Positions 10,729 through 22,000 of a stretch of 64,000 nt of DNA are shown one piece after another. The position numbers and the translations under genes are program-made. Below the pieces are notes generated by a model that was not told where the DNA came from, did no database searches, and worked only from the letters and a program-made list of their open reading frames with translations. Source of the stretch: Hybos culiciformis (lineage: Eukaryota; Arthropoda; Insecta; Diptera; Hybotidae). The stretch lies in the NCBI GenBank assembly GCA_964007475.1, contig OZ023274.1, positions 30,621,250 through 30,685,249 of the forward strand, written 5' to 3'. Positions within the stretch are counted from its first letter, which is position 1. Each line of letters begins with the position of its first letter.

Positions 10729-11322
10729 TAGGGTTTGCAGCCCCTTGATCCCGGGATCCAGAAATCCCGGGATCCCGGTGTTTCTTTAAATCCCGAAATC
10801 CCGTGACTAAAATAACTAATCCCGGGATTTAATTTTTGTCTGAATTATATTTTGAAATTTTTTTCTCGTCAAAATTCTCTAAGAATTTAATCGCAGATTT
10901 TTTTTTGTAATACATACGTAGAATTTTTTTAGTGCAATTATTTTTTTCTCAACAAAATGTTCCAAGAATTTAAATTTAAATTTTTTTTAGGAATACGTAG
11001 AATTTTTTTTGTGCAATTAACTAGTTCTAGACGCATTTTAGTTTTACGCAATTAATATTCAGTTTACAATTAAAATTTACGAGTGAACAAGTGTTTTGGT
11101 GAGCATAATAGAACAATAAGATAGTTTATTATGTGGTTTTCAAAGATTAGATTTTTTATTTATGTTTTCAGTTTTATTATGCAATTTCAACTATGATAAT
11201 GTGTAAGTATTTTTCATAAATAGTCAATTCTAATCCCGGTACCAATCCCGGGATCCCGGGATTTAAATAATGTGATCCCGAAATCCCGGGATTGGAAATA
11301 TAATACGGGATTGCAAACCCTA
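10729..11322. mobile_element. Non-autonomous hAT-type element with CCCGGGAT arrays
   Basis: The inverted ends are TAGGGTTTGCAGCCCC at 10729 and the imperfect complement TTGCAAACCCTA at 11322. The 8-bp target duplication gtatttga is perfect (10721-10728 and 11323-11330). Subterminal zones are arrays of CCCGGGATTT and related palindromes, about four on the left and five on the right. The centre is AT-rich. No transposase is present. Confidence 0.85.
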
Positions 11323-11330
11323 GTATTTGA

Positions 11331-11799
11331 AAAGGAGAGTAAATCGCGGAGACATCCGAAAAGAAAATTTAGACATGCATTTATGCGAATTTTTATGGAG
11401 AAAACAAACGAAAAGAGACAACATAGATGAATTTACGCAATTAATTATAGATATCAAAACTTTGTATAAATTTGAAAATTATAGAATATAAAAAAATATT
11501 ATTTTTTTTATTTATGCATATAAGAAAGCAAATAACACAAAAATTTGGGCTTTTTTTTGCTTCTTCCGTAACTAAGGCATGTGCGCGAAAAAATGTGCCA
11601 ACGTTTTTTTTAGAATTTCTTTGTTAATTTTCGGGATAATGGGCCCCTTTTTTGCATTTAACTAGCAAATTATTATTAAAATAATACGCATTCTCAGATT
11701 TTCAATTTTTTTTTTTTTTATTTCGAACGAGATGGGTTCGCAAATTGAACCAAGAAAAAGAAATTTTAAATTGTCAAACCAATATCCGCATTAGAAAAA
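11331..11799. other. Non-coding stretch
   Basis: AT-rich unique-looking sequence. Nothing supportable was found. Confidence 0.4.
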
Positions 11800-11807
11800 A
11801 TCTAATG

Positions 11808-12523
11808 CAGCGTTTCTTAAACTAGGGGTCGCGACCCCAACTGGGTCGTTAGATTTTTTCATGGAATCGCGAGAAATTCCCAATTTAAAACAACTTTCTA
11901 TATAATACATATGTCTTAAATTAACAAACTTGGCAAGTTTTTTGAATCATTTTTTCAAGGTCTTACAATTAGATGATTTTTTAAATACCTGAAAATTTAT
12001 GGCTGTCAATTAAAAAACAGTATCTATCTTTGTCTGAAATGGCTTTGCCATTTTCCACCACATATTTGTGTGAAAATGCATTTCATGCTTATTATATATT
12101 AAATCAAAATATCGCTCTCAATTGCGCAATATTGAAAATATATTGAGAGCAGCGCTTTCGGAAATCGAGCCACAATTAACATTACTTTGCTCTAAAAAGC
12201 AAGCGCACCCATATCAATAAAAAATATTTTAATGTTTTATTTAATTTAAATACTAAATAATATAACTAGAAGAGGTTATTAATCTTTATTTTTTATTAAT
12301 TTTGTTATAACTAGAAAATGTTGTTTATTTTATTTTTTATAATATTTACTATTATTAGTAAATGTTATTAATTTTTTTATTACCTGAAAATAAACTAGTA
12401 TTTGTGATTTAAATGTTTTTTTCTTTAATAACGATTATTTCGCAAAAAAATATAGGTTGTGGGTCGCCAAAATACGTCATTTAAAATTTGGGGTCGCAAT
12501 ACAGAAAAGTTTAAGAACCGCTG
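11808..12523 (+). mobile_element. hAT-type element, internally deleted
   Basis: The termini are CAGCGTTTCTTAAACT at 11808 and the complement AGTTTAAGAACCGCTG at 12523. The 8-bp target duplication atctaatg is perfect (11800-11807 and 12524-12531). Subterminal GGGGTCGCGACCCC-type sequences are typical of Charlie-like hAT elements. The element keeps a fragment of transposase (12024-12220). Confidence 0.9.
12024..12220 (+). pseudogene. hAT transposase C-terminal fragment
   Basis: Two frames joined by a +1 shift near 12113 encode a hAT C-terminal dimerisation region. First comes a part ending around TTYLCENAF. Then comes a part containing SQLRNIENILRAALSEIEP and ending LLCSKKQAHP just before a TAA at 12218-12220. 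This matches the C-terminal end of Charlie/ZBED5-like hAT transposases, by family knowledge. The N-terminal zinc finger and the catalytic core are missing. The frameshift and truncation make it a dead remnant inside the element at 11808-12523. Confidence 0.8.
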
Positions 12524-12776
12524 ATCTAATGGAGAGCATAAAGCCAAAAGTGGCAGAAATAATTCAAAAATAACTTTTTTTTAATTCCAATAAAAAGAAT
12601 TGATTTTGAATAAAAAATGCTTCAAAAATAAACCTTAGATTTAAAAATATGTTTTTTTTAAATTATATTGGTATTTTTTAATGACATATTTTTTTCGCGC
12701 TCGTACCTTACATATTAATTAATTATGAGTTTTTGTTGTGCTGATTTCTTTGTTCATTTTAGGCCTTTTCCAAAAG

Positions 12777-13121
12777 GATGTTGTTCAAACAAGTTTTCTT
12801 TAAAAGTTTCGTACAACTGTCCCCTCTAGAAAAATCCAAGAATTGGGTTGATTCCATTTATCGTTTCAAAAATATAAGGTGAAAAAAAGTTATAAATGCA
12901 ATTTACTCCGAAGTCTTTATTTTATTACCTACATTTAAAAAAAAAATATAGTTCTAGAATGTACCGTTACCGAGAAAATTGCAAAAAACTGTTTTTTCAA
13001 CAAAAATTCAGTTGCGTTTTTCGGCCACTAGATGGCATTTGCGGGTACAATGACATATATATCCGGAGTCTCAATTGCCGGTAGTACCCCTTGGTGATGA
13101 CGTCATCCCGAAAGTTCACGC
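12777..13121 (+). repeat. Dispersed repeat, plus-oriented copy
   Basis: This is the inverted partner of 5561-5912. Conserved blocks in order are GATGTTGTTCAAACAAG, GGTTGATTCCATTTATCG, GCAATTTACTCCGAAGT, CCGTTACCGAGAAAATTGC, CGGCCACTAGATGGCATTTG and TTGGTGATGACGTCATCCCG. The TGACGTCA palindrome is unchanged in both copies. No coding frame is conserved. Confidence 0.75.
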
Positions 13122-13355
13122 CCACTTTTCGGAAGAATCACCAAAATTTATTTTTTATTAATTTATCTTTATTATTATTCAATTTAAATTTAAAATTTTT
13201 TTTTAAAACTAAACAAAAAAAAGAAATAAATTTCAATCCTATCCAACACAGCGAACAAAAATTTTTGAAACTAGTAGGAATTTTTTATTTATTATCCCTA
13301 CGAAAAGTTTTGTGTACTTTTCAACTACACGGCTGATTACTTAGTGTTGATGATG

Positions 13356-13738
13356 GCCTGACTCAACCCAAGAAATTCACTCGGTTAAGTTAACTCTATC
13401 CATGTAACCAGTTAACCCGGTTAAAAATAAGCAACAGCTGTTTGCTTTGTTTCTTTTTTGTTATTGTTTTCAAACTCAATTCAACCACAGTTCAACCACA
13501 CGCTTTTCGACTACATAATGTAAACACTTGACCTCTTTTCAACCAAATTTCGACTCAACCACGGTTGAACTTACCTGGTTTACATGATGTAGTCGAAAAG
13601 CATGTGGTTGAATTGTGTTTGAAAACAACAACCAAAAACAAACAAAACAAACAGCTGTTGCTTATTTTTAACCGGGTTAACCGTTTACATGGATAGTGTT
13701 AACTAAAACCGAGCGAATTTCTTGGGTTAAGTCCGGTT
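13356..13738. mobile_element. Long palindromic MITE
   Basis: Arms of about 170 bp pair around a centre near 13545. GACTCAACCCAAGAAATTCA matches the complement of GAATTTCTTGGGTTAAGTC. AACCCGGTTAAAAATAAGC and AACAGCTGTTTG match their complements near 13650-13680. GTGGTTGAA/TTCAACCAC motifs repeat through it. Flanking copies of CATGTAAAC recur at 13551, 13688, 13751 and 13791. It is non-coding. Confidence 0.75.
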
Positions 13739-13798
13739 AACCCACCGTTTACATGTAGTTGAACCGTAGTTGAACCCGGTTTCAACTATCCATGTAAA

Positions 13799-14522
13799 TA
13801 GGGTGACCAGATCAAAAATATATTTTTGGGGTAGTATTTTATTGATGGTTTTTTTTTTCGTTTTTCACTATATAAAATTAAAACAAACTTTTTAATTCTC
13901 TGTAATATTTAATAACTAACAAAAAAAAAGTTTAAATCAAAAACGAAAAACAAAAAACTTACATCGAACTACACAATTGAATTTTTTTTATTTTCGAATC
14001 TTATATCTAAATTATATTTTTCAGTTTTCAGTTTCCTTTCAGTTTTCTTCCAAATAATATATATATATATATTTTTTTTTTGAATAATATATTTTATATA
14101 TTTTTAATAATTTATTAAATTAATTTATAATGATAACGACATATCAGCAGAGTTCGAATTTTAAAAATCAAAACATAAAGGGAATTTTTTTTTTTTTTTT
14201 TTCCTATCCCAAAGAAAAAGAAAAATAAAAAATCATTTGAAAAGAAAAGATTACTGAGTTTATGAAAGATTTTTTAAGTGATAAGAAAAACAGTGGAATA
14301 AGTGATAACTTTTTATCTTTCTTTACATTATCTGTTCAATTGATAATAATAAAAGTTGACCTCATAATGCTGAAATTTACTAGATATAAAAAAAAAATAT
14401 TTTAGGTGTTTTTGGGGTATTTTTTCCTACCCCATTACAGATTTTGGAAATGGGGTATTTCAGGAAAATTCAATCAAAAATGGGGTAGCCTACCCCAGAA
14501 TGGGGTATGTCTGGTCACCCTA
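13799..14522. mobile_element. Non-autonomous hAT-type element
   Basis: The inverted ends are TAGGGTGACCAGA at 13799 and TCTGGTCACCCTA at 14522. The 8-bp target duplication catgtaaa is perfect (13791-13798 and 14523-14530). GGGGTA motifs repeat inside both ends. It was inserted next to the palindromic repeat to its left, whose CATGTAAA motif supplied the target. The interior is AT-rich with no transposase. Confidence 0.9.
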
Positions 14523-14652
14523 CATGTAAACTAGGTTATTATAATGTAAACTAGGTAATTGGATGTTTTCGAAGATTGAAATGAAGATTTTTTTTTAATG
14601 TATTTTCGACAAAATATTCGAAATAATTTTCACTTTGCATGTCCAGCTAACT

Positions 14653-15065
14653 TGCCATTTACACAGGATGTTTTCGAAGATTAAAATGAAGATTTTTTTT
14701 GACTGTGTGTGTAAAAGTTGTATAAAACGAAAAAATCTTGATTTTAGTCTGGACTAAAAATCTTGCTCAAAAAAAGAAAAAAAGGAAAAAAAAAATTTTT
14801 AAATTTATTTCTATTTAAAGATAAAATAATAAATAAATGAAAAACTGAAAACGAAAAAAAATATTTTTGCTTTATATTATTTTTAAAGTTATAAATTTAA
14901 AGTTAAAATCAAAAATAAAATATTTTTGTTAATAAAAAAGATTTTAATCCAAACTAAAATCTAGATTTTAATCTGGACAGTGAAAATCTTTTCGGAGATT
15001 TTTACGAAAATACATTCAAAAAAAATCTTCATTTTAATCTTCGAAAACATCCTGTGTAAATGGCA
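14653..15065. mobile_element. MITE with about 50-bp inverted repeats
   Basis: TGCCATTTACACAGGATG at 14653 continues without mismatch for about 50 bp as the complement of the segment ending at 15065. The arms are rich in GAAGATT/AATCTTC. Bases 14553-14591 hold a partial extra copy of one arm (GGATGTTTTCGAAGATTGAA), left of the complete element. It is non-coding. Confidence 0.85.
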
Positions 15066-15867
15066 GGTAAGGTTTTAAAGTACACATACTAAAAATTATT
15101 TTAAATTTTGAATCAAAAATATGTGTTAAATTTTTTTTTAAATACAGTATAACACATTATTAAAAATAAATTTTCTTTTAAATATAAAATAAATCGTTCA
15201 AAACATGTTTCATTTATTTTTTTTGTGTACATCGCGATTTCAATTGAAAGTAGGGTAAGTGAAAGCAAAAGTTATTCAGGAGAGTGATTTAAAGTTTTGT
15301 AATACTTTTTAATTTATTTTATAAGAAATTTTTTACAATTTCGATCACTTTAAACCCCTAAAATAATTTTTATTTTGCATTGGGCGTTTTTTCGCATTTT
15401 GAAACCGCAATAATACATATACAGATTAATAGGTTTTGAGACAACAATAATCTAGGCGTGGATTATTACGTTTATACGAGCCCAAACGCAAAAGAATTGA
15501 TCTATATTAAATTTTTCGAACAAAGCAAAACAAATTAATTATTTTTGCTAGTATTTTCATTTAAACTAAATCTAAGTTTATACAAGTTTCATATTTGTTT
15601 CATTTCACGCATTTTTGCCTGTAACGGTATTAAAAAATTTTGACTATTCTCAGAGAAATTATGAAGAAAAAGAAAAAAAATTTAAGCAAAACGATTGATC
15701 TATTCATTTATAAATGCAAAATAATTGATCTATTGTTAAAACAATTACAGAAATGCACCGTTACTATTTCAATTATTTTTTATTTTATTCTGGTTCGTTA
15801 TTAAGTAAAATTTAAAAAAAATTTTATTTAAAAAAAAAAATACCCCGTTGTAAACCCATTTAACCGG
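15066..15867. other. AT-rich stretch with three spaced direct repeats
   Basis: GCAAAAGAATTGATCTAT recurs with small changes at 15488-15505, 15686-15704 and 15716-15735. Spaced direct repeats upstream of a Tc1-like transposase could be transposase-binding sites. The matching right end was not found, so this is inference. Confidence 0.45.
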
Positions 15868-16464
15868 CCGTAAGGGAAATTATCGTGGAAGGTCGTAAAA
15901 AAGGCAAATCCAGCTATCAAATAGCAAGGGAAACTTTTTTTATCGCGTTCGTCGGTTCAAAATATTATCAATTTATTTAAAAATGAAGGTAATATTAAAC
16001 TTAAGAAATAGTCTGGTCGTCCAACAATAGCAAATGATCGAGACAGGCGGGCTCTGCGGGCAAATGTAAAAGAAGATCGTCGTGCCAACGCCGCTGATAT
16101 CACTGCTAAATGGAAAAAAGCAATTGAAAAGGAATTATCTGTTGACACATGTAAAAGGAACTTAAGAAAAATGGGTTATAAATTTTACAAGGTAAATTTT
16201 TTTAAAAAATAAATAGATATGAATGAGTAGGTTTAATTTTATGCTTAATATAAAAAAAATTGTAGGCTAAAGAAAAACCCCTTTTAACTTCCGTTCAGAA
16301 GAAAAAAGTATTTCTTTGGGCCAAGGAACATCAAAATTGGACTTTGCGGCAATGGAACTCGGTTATTTGGAGTGATGAGGCACGGTTCGAAGGATCTCTA
16401 GGTGATACGCGAAAACGTGTCATTCGAACAATAAATGAAGCGTTCCACAAAGATTGTTTGAAAC
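15868..16464 (+). pseudogene. Tc1/mariner-like transposase, broken, running into the assembly gap
   Basis: The sequence encodes the N-terminal half of a Tc1-like transposase. First is a helix-turn-helix region (EIIVEGRKKGKSSYQIARE). After a frameshift near 15935-15955 there is a second part with SGRPTIANDRDRRALRANVK. A stop codon (TAG, 16009-16011) lies just before this second part. Next come NLRKMGYKFYK and, after an intervening 74 bases, AKEKPLLTSVQKKKVFLWAK and VIWSDEARFEGS. The D of WSDE is the expected first catalytic aspartate. The 74 bases (16192-16265) start GTAAAT, end TTGTAG, and lie in phase 0, so they look like an intron. The catalytic centre beyond codon LK is lost in the 200-N gap. 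The frameshift and stop suggest an inactive copy, although sequencing error cannot be excluded. Confidence 0.8.
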
Positions 16465-16664
16465 NNNNNNNNNNNNNNNNNNNNNNNNNNNNNNNNNNNN
16501 NNNNNNNNNNNNNNNNNNNNNNNNNNNNNNNNNNNNNNNNNNNNNNNNNNNNNNNNNNNNNNNNNNNNNNNNNNNNNNNNNNNNNNNNNNNNNNNNNNNN
16601 NNNNNNNNNNNNNNNNNNNNNNNNNNNNNNNNNNNNNNNNNNNNNNNNNNNNNNNNNNNNNNNN
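16465..16664. other. Assembly gap, 200 N
   Basis: This is a run of exactly 200 unknown bases inside the Tc1-like transposase. Its round length suggests a placeholder and not a measured size. Confidence 0.99.
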
Positions 16665-17309
16665 AGCACATCATTGAAAAATTGGAAAAGTCTACTTTAG
16701 AAATATTTTAAATTTTTATAATATAAATGATAAAAAAGTTGAATAAAGGGATCTTTTAAATGAGGAAAATATAAAACTTAAGAACAATTTGAAGAAGTTG
16801 AATAAAAAATCTGAAAAATATTCTATCATATATTTTTTTTATCTGATTTGATTTTAATGTCAGATACTAGTCATATTCTTGAAAATAACTATCAAACGAA
16901 AAACAACCTTAAAATTCGTCAAACTATAGTTTTCTGATTTTTAGTGAAATCTTTGAAACGAAAATAAAGTACATAATTTATTTGCTTGAAATTTGTTTGT
17001 TTCAAAAAACAAATAATACTTGATGATCATTTCATAAATTTAGACATATAAATTGCTTTCACGCATACATAATGATTAATATAATTTTTGCGAATTTTTA
17101 GTAAATTAATATTATCACACTAAATGTGCGAATGAGTTCATTCAATAAAAATATTATGTGGAGGACGATTATTGTCAATAGTAAGCAAAGATATTTTCAT
17201 ATTTTAAATACTGTTTCCTTAGTTTTACGAGTAATAAAAACTATAAGTTTTATTCAGTTTCTCTCTGTGCCACATTAATGTTAAACTGTATGTAAAATAA
17301 AATATACCT
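16665..17309. other. AT-rich stretch after the gap
   Basis: The first bases after the gap may hold the last codons of the transposase, but no motif confirms this. The rest shows nothing supportable. Confidence 0.4.
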
Positions 17310-17952
17310 ATAGGGGAAGTAGCCTACAACGGCATACCAAAAGTTTTTCATCTGGAAAAATTTTCAAATAAAGCCAAACCGAAGAGATTAGAACATTTTT
17401 CGATAAACAAATTTTTTTTGTCTACAATCTGTAGAACTAGAAAATGGATCAAATCCAGCCGTTACTCTGGAATGATTTTTCTACGTAAAGTCTCACTTTT
17501 TGGAAAAAAAAAATGGTCGGGTAAAACGGACAACACGATCGGGCAAAATAGACTACGACATTTTTTGCTAGAAATAAAGGACAAAATATCGAAAATATTT
17601 TTTTTTTTATTTTTTATTTTAATTTTATTTCATAAAATATATAAAAATATATAAAAGAACAAAATAAATGATGCTTTTCTAAAGCTTGAACAAAAATATG
17701 TATGTAAAAACAAAATACAACCAAAGTATGCTTTTTAAGCCTTCAAGCCCCGGAAAAAGTTCACGTGATTCAGCTATGGCTGAAACAGTAGATCACGTGA
17801 TCTGTCGTGCTATTTCGTACGACGTGGGGCTCAAAGTGTTAAAGCTTATAAATATTTTCTATAGTAATTTAGTATACCGTTTTGCCCAACTACTACGTAG
17901 TCCGTTTTGCCTTTTTTCACTTGTTTTGTTAGTTTTTTTTTTTTTATTAAAG

Positions 17953-18168
17953 TTACCAAATCACTAGGTGGGATACCTTTTATACTTAAACAAGTATGGA
18001 TTTGATAATGGAAAGGAGGTTTAGATTTAATAGTGGGACAGTTAGAATTTTGACGAAATATGGGTGTAACGTTGAAGCAGTACGTGTTTGACGTGAAAAT
18101 ACTTGGAGTGGAGGAAGTAGGGCCTTTACTTCCAGGGAACACGTATCCGTTCCAACAAGGTATTTATA
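17953..18168 (-). repeat. Dispersed repeat, partner of 51141-51483
   Basis: This is the reverse complement of the outer parts of 51141-51483, with about 130 bp missing from the middle. Both start or end with GTTACCAAATCACTAGGTGGG and AACAAGGTATTTATAA. On the minus strand an open frame contains PTSSTPSIFTSNTY and NVTPIFRQNS, and similar residues are encoded by the other copy. No known family is recognised. Confidence 0.7.
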
Positions 18169-18467
18169 AAAAATTGAAAGTGAACCTACATTGCGACGGT
18201 GATTGAGTGATGTTAAAGAGCTGGTTTCATCGTATTTTTTTTAGGTTTAATAAATACGTACGAACGTGGTCGTATGAAAGCTAATACATACCCAGACTAT
18301 AATATGCACAAAAAAAAACAAAACGAATCCTACTGTAGTTCTATCAGAAAAAAAAACACACAAAAAAAAAACAAAAACTTACTTTTTTTTTCTATTTTTT
18401 TTCTTCCGTGTTTGCACCAAAGAAATGCATGAGTACACTCGTGAATACACTTGATTTATTCAATAGA

Positions 18468-18472
18468 TGAAT
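18468..18472. repeat. Target site duplication of the gypsy element, left
   Basis: TGAAT directly flanks the left LTR and recurs at 23169-23173 after the right LTR. A 5-bp duplication is typical of gypsy-type integration. Confidence 0.9.
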
Positions 18473-18678
18473 TGTATTGATTCTGATAATCTTCAATATC
18501 GAATGATCTTTATTTCTATTATTTCATTATATTAAAATACAATATGTAGTTTATATATACCTAGGTTTATATGTATTCTTAACCTAATATATAATTCATT
18601 ATTCGTATACAATTAATTATATATAAACCTAGAGTGATTCAATAATTTAATTAATATTTTATAAACTCAATTCTTACA
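18473..18678 (-). repeat. 3' LTR
   Basis: It begins and ends TG...CA (TGTAAGAATTG to ATCAATACA on the minus strand). In element orientation a TATATAAA box lies at LTR positions 122-129 (18557-18550) and an AATAAA signal at about 165-170 (18514-18509). This is a plausible U3/R layout. Confidence 0.95.
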
Positions 18679-18688
18679 TCTCCCTTTT
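18679..18688 (-). promoter_or_regulatory. Polypurine tract
   Basis: AAAAGGGAGA directly precedes the 3' LTR in element orientation. This is the expected plus-strand primer for reverse transcription. Confidence 0.9.
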
Positions 18689-18774
18689 CAAAATTATATA
18701 ATTACATTTTAACAATCATTCAACTTAATTCAAAATAGGTATATGTTCTTTTATTTTTTCTTTTCTTTTATTTC

Positions 18775-18802
18775 ATAAACTCATTTATTACATCTCCCTT
18801 TT
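18775..18802 (-). repeat. Internal duplicate of the polypurine tract and LTR edge
   Basis: In element orientation AAAAGGGAGATGTAA followed by ATGAGTTTAT repeats, at about 26 of 28 positions, the junction at 18661-18688. It lies 114 bp upstream of the real junction. Confidence 0.85.
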
Positions 18803-18919
18803 AAATTTTAAATTTTTCTATTCTTTCTAATTCATTATATTTTACATTTCATTAAATTCATTAGATACTTATAGAAATTATATTTTTACATTTAAAATTC
18901 ACTAGATTAAATTCATATA

Positions 18920-18921
<2 letters not shown>

Positions 18922-18973
<52 letters not shown>
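18922..18973. repeat. T homopolymer, 52 bases
   Basis: An uninterrupted run of T (A in element orientation) sits in the 3' untranslated part of the gypsy element. It is followed by a short direct duplication containing TTTGTTGAATATTTTACTAA at 18975-19040. Confidence 0.95.
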
Positions 18974-18975
<2 letters not shown>

Positions 18976-19087
18976 TTGTTGAATATTTTACTAAATTTTA
19001 CTAAATTTTATTTGTTGAATATTTTACTAAATTTTACTAAACTTTAGGCTCAATTTATTTAAATTTTTATGCAATTTTTATGGTAGT

Positions 19088-22000
19088 TCAGTAATTTCTT
19101 TTTTTTATAAAAAACGAGTTCCTGCGAAGAACTTGACCATTATGCAATTTTATCATATATGATCTCGGTGTTTTATGAACGTTTTCAATTACAGCCGGTA
19201 GCCAACATTTTCCTTCTTTTATCCAAACATTCTGTCCCTTTTTAAAGTCTTTTCTGATTTTGGCAGTTCTATCATGGTAAAACTTATTTTTTGAATTATT
19301 TTCTTGAATTACGTGATCAAATTTGTTTTTAAACTTACTTTCGAAAAGAAAATTGTTTCCTGGTAATAGAGTTCTAGTCTGCCTGCCCATTAATATTTGA
19401 CATGGTGAAAGTTTCGAGTTTGTGATGGGAGTATTCCTATATTCAAGAAGATTTAGCCAGAGGTTAGTCTTGCTGTCTAGTGATTTTTGCACTAACTTTT
19501 TTGCAATGTTTACAAATTTTTCACTCAAACCGTTTGACTTTGGATATTTAGGGCTAGAAGTTATGACTTCTATATCCAAATTTTTTGCGAAATTTAAAAA
19601 TTCAAATGAATTAAATGGCATGTTGTCTGCGATAATAGTACGGGGTATTCCATAAACTGAAAATACATATTCTAGTTTTTCAATTAGTACCTTTGCTGTT
19701 TTACGATTTATTGGGATTATGTCCAAATACTTTGAATAATAGTCACCAATTATTAGATAATTTTTTGAAGCAACTTCCATTATATCCATACCAATTTTCT
19801 GATATGGGTATAATGGTACTTCGTGGTTGATAAGGGGTTCTTTTATATTTGATGGTTGATACTTTTGGCAAAATTTACATTTGGCAACTAATTCACAAAT
19901 ATCATTGTTTAAGCCCGGCCAATAAATTAGACTACGTGCTCTTTTTTTAGTTTTTTCAATTCCTTGATGCGATAAATGTAAATATTGAAGTATTTCTGCT
20001 CTTAAATTTCTTGGAACGAAAACCCTGTCCCCAAAAAAAATTAACTCATCGTCTATAAATATATTATTTCTTTGATTCCAAAAACATTTTAAATTGTCTT
20101 GCACCTGTTTTTTGGATTTAGGCCAACCTTGTTTAATTAAGTTTTTTAAATTTTCAAGTAATTGATCTTTTTTTGTTTCAGTTTTAAATTTTTCTTTTCT
20201 TTCGTTACTTATATTAATTGTATGTATCATATCATTTAAGTCCTGAGTTTCTTTATCTGGCAAAATTTCTTTACTCTTATTTCGCGAAAGATAGTCTGCT
20301 ATGTACAAAAATTTTCCGGGAACATATTTTAGATTTATTTTGTATTTTTGCAATTTAAGTTTCAATTTTTGGAGCCTTGGGGACGGAATTTTGTGAAAGT
20401 CTTTTGACATAATACCAAGTAATGGTTTATGGTCTGTAATTACATCTACATCACGACCATATATTAACGCGTGCCACTTTTTACAGGCGTAATAAATTCC
20501 TAAAAATTCTTTTTCTATTTGTGAATATTGTTTTTGTGTATCGTTTAAACTACATGAAGCGAACGAAACCGGTTTACTGTTCTGCATGAGACAAGCTCCT
20601 AAACCATTTTGGGAGGCATCTGATTGTATTGTCACTTTTACTTTACAATCAAAAGATTTTAATATTGGTGCTGTTGTAATTAATTTTTTTATTTTATTTA
20701 AACAAATTTCATGGTCATTACGCCATTCAAAATGAACGTTCTTTTTTAATAATTCCCTTAATGGGGTCGAAATTTCGGATAGATTTGGTATAAATTCTCT
20801 AATATAATTTATGAATCCAAGCAATTTTTGGAGATCATTTTTGCAAGCGGGTGGTTCTAAATTTTCAATTGTTGTGATTCTTTTTTGATTTAGTGAAATC
20901 CCTTTTGCTGATATTGTATGCCCTAAAAATTCTATCTCATTTAATTTATACTGTATTTTGTCTGGATTAAAAGTTATATTATGCTTTAACGCTCTGTCTA
21001 ATATTGCTTTTACTGCTTGATCATGTTGATCTTCAGTCTCAGCTGCAACCGCTATGTCATCTATATATATTATTGTATTAGGAATATCTGAAAATATTGA
21101 TTCATTTATTTTTTGAAAAACTTCACCGGCAATTTTAATCCCAAAAGGCAATTTTATATATCTAAAAATTCCAAAGGGTGTGCTAAATGCACATAACTTT
21201 CTTGAATGTGAATCTAGCTCAATTTGAAAAAATCCATCTTTAACATCAAAAACAGAAAAAAAAAATTTGTTTGAAAACTTTGATTTTAATTCATCTATGC
21301 AAGGTATTTCATAAAATTCGTCTTTCATGGCCAAATTAAGTTGTTTTGGGTCTAAGCAAATTCTTATTTTATTGGGCTTTTCAATGATCACTATGTTTGA
21401 AACCCATTCACAGGGTTCATTTACAGGCTCAATTATGTTATTTTTTACGAGCCTATCTAGCTCAATTTTTAAGGGTTCTCGAAGACTTATAGGAATCCTA
21501 CGCGAAGGTTTGGCTACTGGAATTGCACCATGTTTTAAATCTATATGAAAGTTTTTAAAACAACATCCTAGTCCTGTAAAAACTTTTTTATGTTTTGCAA
21601 TTAACTCGGTTTTATTAAGTATTTTTACAGTATTTATTCTTTTAACAAGTTCAAGCGATACACAACTATTTAAGCCTAGTATTGGTATTTTATCAGTTTT
21701 AGTGATGTAGAATTCTTCTATGGAAATTTTATTACCCGCAACACATTTTAAATTAATAGTACCTAGTGTGTCAATATTCGTACCATTATATGCCAAAAGT
21801 TTTACTGAATTATTTTTATTTATTTTTTCTTCAAAATGTTTAGTAAATGTTGAAGGTAAAATGTTGGCTGCCGCGCCGGTATCTAATTTAAAGCGAATTA
21901 TTTGGCCTCCAACCTTTAAATTTTCATACCAGGAATTTTCGTTTCCTGTTTTTCCAATACTATCAAAGTAAAGTTCGTTATCACTCAAATTACTGTTATT

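Noticed and set aside
21327..21548. Open frames on the plus strand opposite gag-pol
   Set aside because: They are antisense shadows of the 1263-codon frame and show no domain of their own.
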